64,000 bases of DNA, from the NCBI GenBank assembly GCA_020852965.1, contig JADYZV010000018.1, positions 1 to 64,000 on the forward strand, in the 5' to 3' direction. Origin of the DNA: Pirellulaceae bacterium. GTDB lineage: Bacteria; Planctomycetota; Planctomycetia; Pirellulales; Pirellulaceae. The notes under the pieces were generated by a model, which was given only the letters and a program-made list of their open reading frames with translations, ran no database searches and was not told the origin of the DNA. The translations under genes were made by a program, and so were the position numbers. Shown here piece after piece: positions 1-7,812 of the stretch (positions are counted from its first letter, which is position 1; each line of letters opens with the position of its first letter).

Positions 1-59
1 CTGCCCCCAGCCAGATGGAAGCAAACCGGAATCTATAATAATCCGACTTCCAAAACCGC

Positions 60-254
60 AAACCACTAACCGTCTACCAGCCCAGCCAAACCGTAAATGT
101 GGCTCAGTTCCCGACCGGAATTGACACCTATAACGAAGAACGGCCCCACAGCGGAAGGTACTGCTTCGGAGAGACCCCGAGTCATACCTTCGATGATCCA
201 AAGAAGTTAGCCGAACAAAAAATGCTCGCTCAACTCTTACAACCCAGTGCGTAA
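60..254 (+). pseudogene. IS481-like transposase, C-terminal remnant
   Basis: Frame beginning near 63 and ending with TAA at 252-254 reads TYNEERPHSGRYCFGETP followed by a short helical tail. This is the end of the DDE catalytic domain of IS481-family transposases, where the YNxxRPHxG stretch carries the last catalytic Glu region. The part before residue 20 of this fragment no longer resembles a transposase and the rest lies outside the window or is lost, so it is a relic. It sits just upstream of two integrase fragments, suggesting a graveyard of mobile elements left of the tRNA. Confidence 0.7.
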
Positions 255-326
255 TCTGGGTAAAACCTGTCAGATCAGATACTGACTACTACCAGTCGGC
301 AGTGTCGATATTACATCGAGCGCAAG

Positions 327-694
327 TTGAAGCTGACTCGACCAGGAAGCCAAGTCGTTTATCAAAACACGATCAATCACTGCGAGCGTATCTGCAAGCC
401 TCAGAAGACGACCGACTTGACCACCGAATCGATTGATAAGTTCATCGCGGCGCACTCGAAAGAACCAGGGAAGACGGGATCGCCAACATCGCCGGCCAGC
501 ATCAATAAAGAATGGCGCGTGCTCCGCGCAGTGGCTAACGTGGCAAAGGATTGGAAGCAATTACGGGAAGCACCAAATTCGGCTGGGCGAGCGAACTAGA
601 GAACGACCCGACGTTTGTTAGCCAATCGGAGTTTGAAGCGTTCTATGCGTCATGTGACGCTGCTACGCGACCCGTGCTGCCCAATCCGCGATAA
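327..694 (+). pseudogene. Tyrosine recombinase core-binding fragment, frameshifted
   Basis: The first frame (327-599) contains DLTTESIDKFIAAHSKE and a following INKEWRVLRAVANVAKDW helix, typical of the SAM-like core-binding domain of planctomycete integrases. The reading then continues in another frame from about 599 to TAA at 692-694 as NDPTFVSQSEFEAFYASCDA, which matches the linker leading to the catalytic domain in this family. One frameshift near 595-600 and the absence of any catalytic domain show it is dead. Family identity is recalled, not searched. Confidence 0.55.
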
Positions 695-887
695 ACGTCT
701 TCCAAGGCTTGACCATGAACACATCGGAAACGCCGTCTACAAACTCGGCACCCTTCTTGGCGGCAAAGTTATTTGCTTTAGTCATGGTCTTGCCGAATGA
801 CTTAGTTTTGCGGCTACCGTCCGGCTCGTACCAACCGACATACTAGCTCTTGTCACGCTGGAATACCCACGCTTTGCACGACTTCAT
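663..887 (-). pseudogene. Integrase N-terminal fragment with internal stop
   Basis: Reading leftward from ATG at 887, the frame gives MKSCKAWVFQRDKS, a TAG stop at 845-843, then YVGWYEPDGSRKTKSFGKTM. This matches the arm-binding N-terminus of planctomycete tyrosine recombinases, which begin with a WVFQ...WYVGWYEPDG strand pair. The frame closes at TAG 665-663. It is on the opposite strand to the neighbouring core-binding fragment (327-694), so the two pieces come from different genes or an inversion. The rest of the 694-1111 gap shows no gene. Confidence 0.5.
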
Positions 888-1111
888 GAGACACCTGCCT
901 TACTGGCGTTTTGTTGATGCCTTGAAAAAAATGGCTGAGCAGCCAGCAAGGCTACTGGTTTTCGGATGGCCTACCCTATCTCCGCCTGCTATTATTAGAG
1001 TCTCAGAGACGCAAAGCTAGTAGGGAACTGGAAGCAATCTGGAAGCAGCCCATCGCGGCTGACGCCCGACTGACACCATAAACCCTATAAAAATAAGGCT
1101 TTGCGACCTGT

Positions 1112-1185
1112 GGGCCAGTAGCTCAGTTGGTTAGAGCAGGGGACTCATAATCCCTTTGTCGCGGGTTCAAGTCCTGCCTGGCCTA
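1112..1185 (+). tRNA. tRNA-Met (anticodon CAT)
   Basis: A 74-nt cloverleaf: acceptor GGGCCAG pairs with CTGGCCT (one G-T pair), the D arm holds AGCTCAGTTGGTTAGAGC, the anticodon stem GGGGA/TCCCT encloses loop CTCATAA with anticodon CAT, and the T arm has GCGGG TTCAAGT CCTGC. CCA is not encoded. The CAT anticodon could also be a lysidine-modified tRNA-Ile, which the sequence alone cannot exclude, but the body is like elongator tRNA-Met. Its 3' end (1169-1185) is the integration site of two tandem elements. Confidence 0.93.
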
Positions 1186-2591
1186 CCTTTTCCAATCTGC
1201 CCAGAGTCGCCGCAAGTCGCCAAGGGTGCATTTGCCCTTGGTTTTCCTTGGTCAAATGGGGGTGGCTCCGGTTCTGGGTCACTTTCCGAAGTTGCCGGAA
1301 GTTGCCGAGAATCGCCAGTTTTTGGCCCACCGTTTGGCCCACCGTTTCCATGGCCCAGCCCTGTCGCGCGATCAAACGAGCCCTGTCGCTGCATAGCATA
1401 GTGCTCCATTGCCACCTTGGGGCTGTTTCCAATCCACGAGCAGACATCCTTGATTGGGAATTCGTCCATCAATTCCGTTTCGCGGCTTGCCCGTAAATTC
1501 TGAAACAGCTTAGGATAGACTTCCAGGCCAGCTAGCTTGAGTATCTTCAGCATTCCAGGCCGCAAAACTGACTCGCTACCGCGGGGGGCAGTGATAATGT
1601 AGTCCGTTTGATTGGCGCCACGGTGCTTGGCCAGCTCGGAAAGGCTCTCTAAGTAAGGGAGCAATTCGGGAAAGATCGGACAATAGCGAATTCCCTTGTG
1701 CTTGTTGCGCGCGAGCTTTGGCGAGAAAATCCGCATTCGCCGATTCGGGAAGTCGATATCCTCCCACGTTAACTCCATGACTTCAGACGGTGCCCGCAAT
1801 CCACCGAAGCGAGCTAGCGCGATTATTGCTTCCCATTCCGCGCCAGACGCTTTGTCGAGCATTTGGGCGACCATATCATGGCTGACGAAAAACTGCCGAT
1901 CATCGTTTCCGTGAACCGTGGCAGGTAAAGCCGCGAACGGATTGGATTCAACCAGCCTTGCTTTGATCGCGAAGTTGAAGAACTGTCGAGCTTGGCCCGT
2001 TTGCCTTCGAACGGTTGCATCGGCCAAGTCGGTTCTGCCCTGCGTCTTGTTTCCTTCCTTGTCAGTTCGCTCTTTTCCTTCGCGGATGTTTCCGAACTCC
2101 GCAATCCATGTACGCCACGACGCCGCGTCTGCATGAGTAATCGAGTCGAGCTTGCGGTTTGCTTTGAAGTACCGCAGCAAGCAGTCGCGACCCTGCTTCC
2201 ACTTCACGATGGTTCTGGGTTTGGCGGTATGATTGGCAATATACCAATCTAGGAACGCTCCCAACCGATCGGGAGGAGCGTTGTCTTGTTTGCGTTTCTT
2301 TTCTCTGTTGGCTTCCTTCTGTGCAACCAGTTCAACCCGCTCTAGCTTAGCGCGAGAGCGTAGTGGAAGGGCTGCCAACCACCTGGTTGTGCTCGGATTG
2401 GGTGGTTCGTCCGTGCGACTACTATCTACCAGATGTTCAACGTGCTTACGCCAACCGTCCGCGTCGTGCTCACTGACGTTCCCGATCCACATAGAGCGTC
2501 TTCGATCGCAGCGATCGTAGAACCGCAATCGATATCCTTCGCGCCCCCCGGACGATTCATGCGTTAGGTGGGCAGAGCGAGACTTCGCCAT
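1167..2591 (-). CDS. int: Tyrosine recombinase integrase of element A
   Basis: 474-aa phage-type integrase. Core-binding domain spans about 105-215 (helix LGAFLDWYIANHTAKPRT) and the catalytic domain about 230-400. Visible active-site residues are Arg in GGLRAPSE (about 266), the NLRAS box replacing HxxR (Arg about 367), Trp in CSWIGNSP (about 386) and Tyr in MEHYAM (about 398). ATG at 2591 is preceded by GGGAG at good spacing. The stop TGA is supplied by the tRNA T-loop (TTCAA read backwards), so the gene is cut at attL. In a circular form the same frame would run on through the core into 12097-11915 for 60 more residues (534 aa). The C-terminal part (from about 415) is Pro/Gly-rich and contains the repeat at 1321-1346. 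Confidence 0.93.
   Translation of the reverse strand: MAKSRSAHLTHESSGGREGYRLRFYDRCDRRRSMWIGNVSEHDADGWRKHVEHLVDSSRTDEPPNPSTTRWLAALPLRSRAKLERVELVAQKEANREKKRKQDNAPPDRLGAFLDWYIANHTAKPRTIVKWKQGRDCLLRYFKANRKLDSITHADAASWRTWIAEFGNIREGKERTDKEGNKTQGRTDLADATVRRQTGQARQFFNFAIKARLVESNPFAALPATVHGNDDRQFFVSHDMVAQMLDKASGAEWEAIIALARFGGLRAPSEVMELTWEDIDFPNRRMRIFSPKLARNKHKGIRYCPIFPELLPYLESLSELAKHRGANQTDYIITAPRGSESVLRPGMLKILKLAGLEVYPKLFQNLRASRETELMDEFPIKDVCSWIGNSPKVAMEHYAMQRQGSFDRATGLGHGNGGPNGGPKTGDSRQLPATSESDPEPEPPPFDQGKPRANAPLATCGDSGQIGKGRPGRT
1169..1185 (+). repeat. Attachment core in tRNA 3' end (attL of element A)
   Basis: The core agtcctgcctggccta (1170-1185) is the T-stem/acceptor end of the tRNA and recurs exactly at 12098-12113 and 29732-29747. 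With the preceding a, 17 nt match the right-hand copy. Regeneration of the tRNA 3' end is typical of tyrosine-recombinase integration. Confidence 0.88.
1321..1346 (+). repeat. Tandem repeat tttggcccaccg x2, left copy (element A)
   Basis: Two units of tttggcccaccg followed by tt, 135 bp from the core inside the integrase-A gene. The same 26 nt recur at 12019-12044, 53 bp from the core at the other end. Repeats on both sides of the core in the circular form suggest arm-type binding sites for integrase or its accessory factor. Confidence 0.55.
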
Positions 2592-2700
2592 AGAATCAAC
2601 TCCCTCTCAGTTGGTCCTCAGTTGAAAGCTCACGGCAACGAATTGAGGTATTCGCTTTCGCGCCGTCGCGCTAGCCGTGAATCGTTGAAGTTACCGCAGG

Positions 2701-3012
2701 CTAGCCGGCTGATCCAGCCTTGATAGCCGCCAAAGCGGTCGTTTTGTCAAATAAAACCCGTCCACCACTTCGGATAGGATCGAGTTTGACGGCTGACTCT
2801 CGCCAGACTGCCTTGTTGGTGGTCCTATCCTTTTCGAATGATCCACCTTTTGCCATCCGGTCTATCGATCTAACCCCGAGGCCAGTAATGGCGGCCAATT
2901 CATCACGACTAACCAGCACTCGCGATGATTCCGACTTAAGCTTCGCGGCAACGCGTTCTGCAACCAAGTCTGCAAGTTTCTCAATTGCATCTGCGCTCGT
3001 TAGATCAATCAT
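2701..3012 (-). CDS. AlpA/excisionase-like HTH protein
   Basis: 103-aa protein. Residues 33-95 hold a helix-turn-helix of the excisionase/AlpA kind: VSRDELAAITGLGVRSIDRM, then a wing ending IRSGGRVLFDKTTALAAIK. Such proteins bend DNA at the att site and push integrase towards excision, or act as regulators. The gene lies just upstream of integrase A in the same direction (109-bp gap, no other gene), fitting a xis role. It overlaps the upstream peptidase gene by 8 bp, so the two are probably translated together. SD GAGG six bases before ATG 3012. Confidence 0.72.
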   Translation of the reverse strand: MIDLTSADAIEKLADLVAERVAAKLKSESSRVLVSRDELAAITGLGVRSIDRMAKGGSFEKDRTTNKAVWRESAVKLDPIRSGGRVLFDKTTALAAIKAGSAG

Positions 3013-3778
3013 TGCAAACCTCTAATTCTGGAATCGCGGCTTGTCGAACTGACTGCGTTATTAGGTCGCGTTGGGAGTCCGAAACGGAATCCCATAAAGA
3101 CGCAACGGTAAAGAGCCGACTGTCCGCCGCGATTCCGCTTCCGAGCTCACGCCACGCTGCGCCGTGCATCACAAGGAACTCGGCCAGATTCCATTTCTGA
3201 TCGATCGTCAACGTCGTCCAGTTCTTTAGTACCATCTTGAACGCGTCGTCATCTGGAAAACCCAATGCCTTGAGCTTTATTGAATGATCTTTGGCAAAAC
3301 CAAGGTTTCTTGCGTACTCGTTCGCATCGCTTTCGACTGCGTCAATGGCTGCCATGAGGCGAAGATGTTTCGTGACCGCTGGAGAATTTACGTAATCTAC
3401 CGCATTCTGCCACGCGTGACGAAGCTCGTGCGCGACTAAGAATCGCAATCCTTTATCGTTGAGACTTGCGATTGTTCCCGAATCAAATAAGACAACGGAA
3501 AGTCTTCGACAGACCCAATATAATTGGACGCAAACCCCATCTACCAGTTGTTCCTTTTCTAGTGGATCACTGGTTAGGCCGATGAATTCAACCCCTGCGG
3601 TTATGATCGTCGATTCATCGCCCATCGCGCTAAAAACATCTTCTATTGCAGCAGTCAGTCGACCGAGCCCGTCAGATGTATCCTTTCGCAAAGCAAACGG
3701 CCCAATCTGGCCAACTGTGCCCGTGCTTTGAAGAAGCTCGATTCGTTTGCGAATTGCTTCAACTCTATTTGTTTCCAT
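3005..3778 (-). CDS. Putative zinc metallopeptidase (HELRH)
   Basis: 257-aa soluble protein. Residues about 115-125 read FLVAHELRHAWQN, a clear HExxH zinc motif, and VESDANEYAR about 30 residues later could supply the third zinc ligand (Glu). No signal peptide or membrane segment. It is reminiscent of small peptidases paired with phage repressors (ImmA/IrrE style), though outside the motif I do not recognise the family. Overlap with the downstream HTH gene suggests joint expression. One possible role is cleavage of a repressor to trigger excision; this is inference only. Confidence 0.6.
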   Translation of the reverse strand: METNRVEAIRKRIELLQSTGTVGQIGPFALRKDTSDGLGRLTAAIEDVFSAMGDESTIITAGVEFIGLTSDPLEKEQLVDGVCVQLYWVCRRLSVVLFDSGTIASLNDKGLRFLVAHELRHAWQNAVDYVNSPAVTKHLRLMAAIDAVESDANEYARNLGFAKDHSIKLKALGFPDDDAFKMVLKNWTTLTIDQKWNLAEFLVMHGAAWRELGSGIAADSRLFTVASLWDSVSDSQRDLITQSVRQAAIPELEVCND

Positions 3779-3862
3779 AGCCTGATTTTTCCAAGGTTTA
3801 TGACGTGTCGGGATTTATGTGAAAGCTGGACGGCAGTGCCGTCGAGCTTAGGTGGTACCGGC

Positions 3863-4372
3863 TTACCGCCTGGCTTCGAGTTGTTCGACGCGTTTGGTTA
3901 GCTCTGCAATCAAGTGCATCGGTTCAGTTTGTAAGGACGCCAATCCCTGACGCTCCCTGTCCGCCTTACGTTCCTCACACAGTTGCAATTGCTCTTTAAT
4001 GTTTGCAATCGACCTCTCGCTATGATCGGAGGCCTGTTTAACAATGCCCTTGACCAATGGTCGAAGCATGTCGCGAATCTTTGAGTCTGCCGCGTCGCCG
4101 TGTTTTTTGCGCAAGTATTGCACTAGACCCGAAGGGAATTTCAAGACACCACGGCCGGCATCAACAATCAATGCGTCTTCAATTTCGTCATCTTCTTTAA
4201 GTACAATCGCGCCGTGACAAACATCGAGGAAATTCCAGACGATATCGATATCCTTGGGGTTAAGCTCTCCGAGCAACTCCGACAACTCACTTGTAATACT
4301 ATGAGCCGTTGCCGAACCTCGTGAACCCGCGCCAATTACTGAAATTGTTTTTCCACCAACCAAAGTCGTCAT
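3863..4372 (-). CDS. Hypothetical phage-type protein, 169 aa
   Basis: The chosen start ATG 4372 has GGAG about 10 bases upstream; a longer upstream extension of the same frame would overlap the tape-measure gene and looks non-coding. The N-terminus (MTTLVGGKTISVIGAGSRGS) is followed by acidic helices and a C-terminal predicted coiled coil (EQLQLCEERKADRERQ, ELTKRVEQLEARR). It lies directly after the tape-measure gene in the same direction, where tailed phages often put tail genes, but no family is recognised. Confidence 0.6.
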   Translation of the reverse strand: MTTLVGGKTISVIGAGSRGSATAHSITSELSELLGELNPKDIDIVWNFLDVCHGAIVLKEDDEIEDALIVDAGRGVLKFPSGLVQYLRKKHGDAADSKIRDMLRPLVKGIVKQASDHSERSIANIKEQLQLCEERKADRERQGLASLQTEPMHLIAELTKRVEQLEARR

Positions 4373-4448
4373 TTTCCAAATCTCCAAACACGAAACAAAG
4401 TAAAGTCCGCTCAGACACCCCGAGCGATGTTGAAACATTTTGCAGCCG

Positions 4449-6473
4449 TTAGTCCAACCCTCCCATCTCGACAAGTCGCCTGAGCGCGAACAGTTGGCCT
4501 TGAGCGACCTGAAGGAGCTGCCCGAGCTGACCGCCGCCACCTTGGTTTTGATTGATCGGCGCGGACGCTTGCATTTGCTGATTCGCAAATCCCGCAGCAA
4601 CTTGCAATTGAGCCATCGAATTCGGCGAGGGCAGACGGTTACGCGCGGCTTGTACTTGCTGTTCTAAAGCTTGCCGCGCTTGCTGAAGTTGATCCCAAGA
4701 GTTGGACAACCCCGCCATACCTTGCCCCTGCCCCTGCCCCTGCCCCTGCCGTTGGGCGAATGGCGATTGCTGTTGTACAGCTTGCATTGACTGCCGGAAT
4801 TGATTCCGAGCGTTTACAATTCCCGCCATGCCTTGCTGTTGCTGGAATGAATTGCCTTGACTTACGGCCTGTACACCTTGGCCTTGCTGTTGCTGGAATG
4901 AATTGCCTTGACCTACGCCCCGTACACCTTGGCCTTGCTGTTGGGCAGTTAGCCGATTCAACTGCTGCTGTGCCCCTGCGATTGACGCATCAAGATTGCC
5001 GGCCAGATTCAGATTGTCACCAGTGAAAGCACCAGCTAGAGCGCCACCTATTGCCGCCTGCAATGAAGCCCCACCGCGCAGAGCCGACCAGGCTATTTTT
5101 GGTAAGCTCGCGAACACTTTGAAGATTGTCTTTCCAAGGGATTCTAGGAAGCTCCACGTAATCTTACCCGCGTTGTTCCACAGTGCATCAATACCCTTGA
5201 GGACCTGTTGTGCTCCGACAAGTGTGGCCAATTTTATACCGGTCCATGCGATCTGAGCCGCCTTGCCCCATTCGCCGCTTGATAGTGCCCCCGTCACGCC
5301 ACCGATCGTTTCCTTGGCTACACCGAATACACGTTGGAACGATTCGCCAATGAACGCAATAGCAGGTGTGAGCAAACCAGACTGATAGATAACGTAGGCT
5401 ATTCCTGCCCCTACTAATAAAACGCCCGCTGTAACCGCTGCAATTGGTAAGAGCACAGTAGACCCGCCAACCAACGCAACCGCAGCCGCCATTCCACCCG
5501 CCACAGTTCCCACCGCAGAAATCGCCGTCCCGAGGAATACCGTTGCAAAACCAGCAACTGCCGCTGCCGCCCCAATCCCCAACATTGCAATCGAGGCTGC
5601 CGCCAATGGCACCGAAAGCCCGGCGTTTTGCTTTGCCCACTTCGAGAATTCCTGAACTGCGCTTGAAGCCAACTGCAACGCCTTCGAAGCCGCGGGCAAC
5701 AACTCCTTTCCGAACGGACGGAACGCAGCGACGATGTTATCTTTCAGCGTCGAAAACGAGCCTGTTAACGTTTTGCTCTGTCGCTCCATCCCACCGGCGA
5801 ACTGGCCCGCTCCGCTTGTCAACGACTGGAACGCCTTTTCCAGATTTCCGAAATTCACTTGGCCAGATTCAACCAGCTTTTTCACTTCTTGTTCTGTGAC
5901 GCCAAATTGTTTGGCCAACTCTTGAATGATTGGAATTCCACGACCGGTCAACTGGTTTATATCCTCTGCGAACAACCTCCCTTGAACGCGTGCCTTGCCA
6001 TATATTTCAGTAATCTCGCCAATAGGCGCACCGATCGCTGACGCGATGTCACCAATTGACCGCAACTCAGTTTCGACGTTGCCGGCTGCGGAACCAAACG
6101 CCAAAAGCTTCTTTGACGCATCCGCCAATTCGTCGAACTGAAACGGAGTCGACGCAGCGAAGCCCTCTAGTTCACCGAGCAACTTCTTGGCCTTGCCTTC
6201 ATCCTTTAGAAGCGTAGTAAATGCAGCTTCTGCGTTCTCCATGTTCGCTGCTAACTTCAGCGGCCATGCCAACGCTGAAAGCCCAGCCGCCCCGATACCC
6301 GCAATGCCTGCACCGATCGTCGCTACACCTGCGCCGGCATTTGCAAGCCCGTCGCCGAATCGCTTGATCTTACCTTCGATCTGCTTCAGCCCTCGCCCTA
6401 ATTCGGACGCGTCCGCAAAAATGCTAACGTATGCGGACCCCGCCTTGATTGCTCCTGCACTTGCTCCTGCCAT
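4449..6473 (-). CDS. Phage tail tape-measure protein
   Basis: 674 aa. Residues about 65-240 match the tape-measure N-terminal domain: ADASKKLLAFG, IGDIASAIGAPIGEITEIYG, then GRLFAEDINQLTGRGIPII. Residues about 285-400 form several hydrophobic Ala/Gly segments, as in other tape measures. The C-terminal third is Gln/Gly-rich with a 17-residue repeat containing QGNSFQQQ (51-bp period, 4830-4945) and a GQ run coded by a GCCCCT hexamer array at 4724-4750. Tape measures set tail length and pass into the cell with DNA. At 674 aa it is short, implying a short tail. SD AAGGAAA before ATG 6473. No other tail-tube or capsid gene is recognised beside it. Confidence 0.87.
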   Translation of the reverse strand: MAGASAGAIKAGSAYVSIFADASELGRGLKQIEGKIKRFGDGLANAGAGVATIGAGIAGIGAAGLSALAWPLKLAANMENAEAAFTTLLKDEGKAKKLLGELEGFAASTPFQFDELADASKKLLAFGSAAGNVETELRSIGDIASAIGAPIGEITEIYGKARVQGRLFAEDINQLTGRGIPIIQELAKQFGVTEQEVKKLVESGQVNFGNLEKAFQSLTSGAGQFAGGMERQSKTLTGSFSTLKDNIVAAFRPFGKELLPAASKALQLASSAVQEFSKWAKQNAGLSVPLAAASIAMLGIGAAAAVAGFATVFLGTAISAVGTVAGGMAAAVALVGGSTVLLPIAAVTAGVLLVGAGIAYVIYQSGLLTPAIAFIGESFQRVFGVAKETIGGVTGALSSGEWGKAAQIAWTGIKLATLVGAQQVLKGIDALWNNAGKITWSFLESLGKTIFKVFASLPKIAWSALRGGASLQAAIGGALAGAFTGDNLNLAGNLDASIAGAQQQLNRLTAQQQGQGVRGVGQGNSFQQQQGQGVQAVSQGNSFQQQQGMAGIVNARNQFRQSMQAVQQQSPFAQRQGQGQGQGQGMAGLSNSWDQLQQARQALEQQVQAARNRLPSPNSMAQLQVAAGFANQQMQASAPINQNQGGGGQLGQLLQVAQGQLFALRRLVEMGGLD
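4724..4750 (+). repeat. GCCCCT hexanucleotide array in tape-measure gene
   Basis: Four perfect GCCCCT units plus a partial one; on the coding strand they encode alternating Gly-Gln. In-frame slippage would change protein length by two residues per unit. Confidence 0.8.
4830..4945 (+). repeat. 51-bp repeat within tape-measure gene
   Basis: The stretch gccttgctgttgctggaat begins at 4830 and 4881, and a shortened copy begins at 4932, giving a 51-bp (17-residue) period coding QGNSFQQQ-type units. Confidence 0.8.
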
Positions 6474-6495
6474 TTCAATTTCCTTTTCAAAAGAA

Positions 6496-7812
6496 CTAGT
6501 TGTGCTCTACGCCCGTCCATTCGGAGTAGCCGATTGACGGTTCGCTAAAGCTCATGCGATCGGCGTTGAATGTTAGCGGGATTGTCCCTACGCATCCTTG
6601 CCGCTGTTTGGCGATGATAAGTTTCGTGTCCGCCGCCGCTAGGTCATCGCGATGGAGTAACCAAACGTTATCTGCGTCTTGCTCTATAGCGCCGCTGTCG
6701 CGCAGATGAGACAAGCTTGGTACGCCCGCCTTAGCCGCTTCCCGATTCAACTGCGCTAGGCACAAGACTGGCCGCTCGATATGCATGGCGAGCTGCTTCA
6801 GCTCTCGGCTGATACCGGTAATTCGCTCGTATGTCGAAACGTGTTTATTTCCTTCGATCAAGCCCAAGTAGTCCACAATCAAAAAATCGAGCCCATGCTG
6901 CGCCTTGTGTATTTTGGCGCGTGCTCTTATCTGCGATACGGTCGCGATGCTAGTGGGGAAAGCTTTGAGCGAGTACGTTTTCAAGCGTTCCTTGGCTTCA
7001 ATTATCTGCGTCTCTTGGTAGACGCTCAGGTCACCACGCTGCATCGATTTCACCGGTATTCCAGTCTCTCGGCTAAGGAAGCGATGCGCTATTTGCTTCC
7101 CGCTCATCTCAAGCGACACAATGAACACCTGCCGTTGCTTTTCAGCTAGCCGTGCTGCAATATCGATTGCCAACGCGCTTTTGCCAACGCTTGTTCGCGC
7201 TGCCAATATCGTTAGGTCACCATTGAAGAATCCGCCGGTAGCTTCATCAACCGCCACTAGGCCGCTCGGTAGTCCAAGACTGTCACCACGTTGGCGAGCT
7301 TCGCGAATCTCTACGATTGCGTTGGTGACCATTTCATCAAGTGACTCGATATCACCGCTCGCGTTGGTTTGCTGGATCGCCTCCAGTCGAGCTTCGACCG
7401 ATTCGCGTATTGCGTTAGGCTCGGCATTTGGCAGATTAACTTCGGCGGTTAGTATCTCGCCGGCGCGCTCAAGTGATCGAAGTTGTGCTAGTTCACGGAC
7501 CTTGACTGCGTACCACGTTGCATGGTGGGCATGGCTCGAATTAGCGGCCTCTGCAACGAACGCAGCCCCACCTATCGCGTCCAAGAGACGTGCCTGGCGT
7601 AATTTGTCGACCAATAGGCGAACGTCACCTATCGGCAAGCCTGATGCGTGCATGTCGGTCATCAGTGCGAAGGCACGACCCAAGTGATCCAAGTGAAAGT
7701 CGGTGGATGAGACGATGGTAGATACCTCGTCCAGCATCGTTGGCGCTAGGATCGCAGCACCGAATAGTGCCTTCTCGAATTCGGTTGCGTCCGTGTAGTG
7801 CTCTGGCTTCAT
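6496..7812 (-). CDS. DnaB-type replicative helicase
   Basis: 438-aa RecA-fold helicase. The N-terminal helical domain spans about 1-130 (EKALFGAAIL...GRAFALM). The helicase core has Walker A ARTSVGKSALA (about 205), Walker B LDFLIVDYLGLI (about 310), the H3-like QLNREA (about 350) and the Arg-finger/L2 strand AKQRQGCVGTIPL near 405. Length fits phage and chromosomal DnaB. It unwinds the fork ahead of the polymerase. ATG overlaps the stop of the upstream initiator gene by 4 bp (ATGA), so initiator and helicase are coupled, as lambda O and P are neighbours. The tape-measure start lies 22 bp downstream. Confidence 0.93.
   Translation of the reverse strand: MKPEHYTDATEFEKALFGAAILAPTMLDEVSTIVSSTDFHLDHLGRAFALMTDMHASGLPIGDVRLLVDKLRQARLLDAIGGAAFVAEAANSSHAHHATWYAVKVRELAQLRSLERAGEILTAEVNLPNAEPNAIRESVEARLEAIQQTNASGDIESLDEMVTNAIVEIREARQRGDSLGLPSGLVAVDEATGGFFNGDLTILAARTSVGKSALAIDIAARLAEKQRQVFIVSLEMSGKQIAHRFLSRETGIPVKSMQRGDLSVYQETQIIEAKERLKTYSLKAFPTSIATVSQIRARAKIHKAQHGLDFLIVDYLGLIEGNKHVSTYERITGISRELKQLAMHIERPVLCLAQLNREAAKAGVPSLSHLRDSGAIEQDADNVWLLHRDDLAAADTKLIIAKQRQGCVGTIPLTFNADRMSFSEPSIGYSEWTGVEHN

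Noticed and set aside
1145..1447. 100-aa leftward frame ending AGLEPATKGL
   Set aside because: It is the alternative frame through the integrase-A end and tRNA. The end is the usual tRNA-derived integrase tail in another frame, not a gene here.
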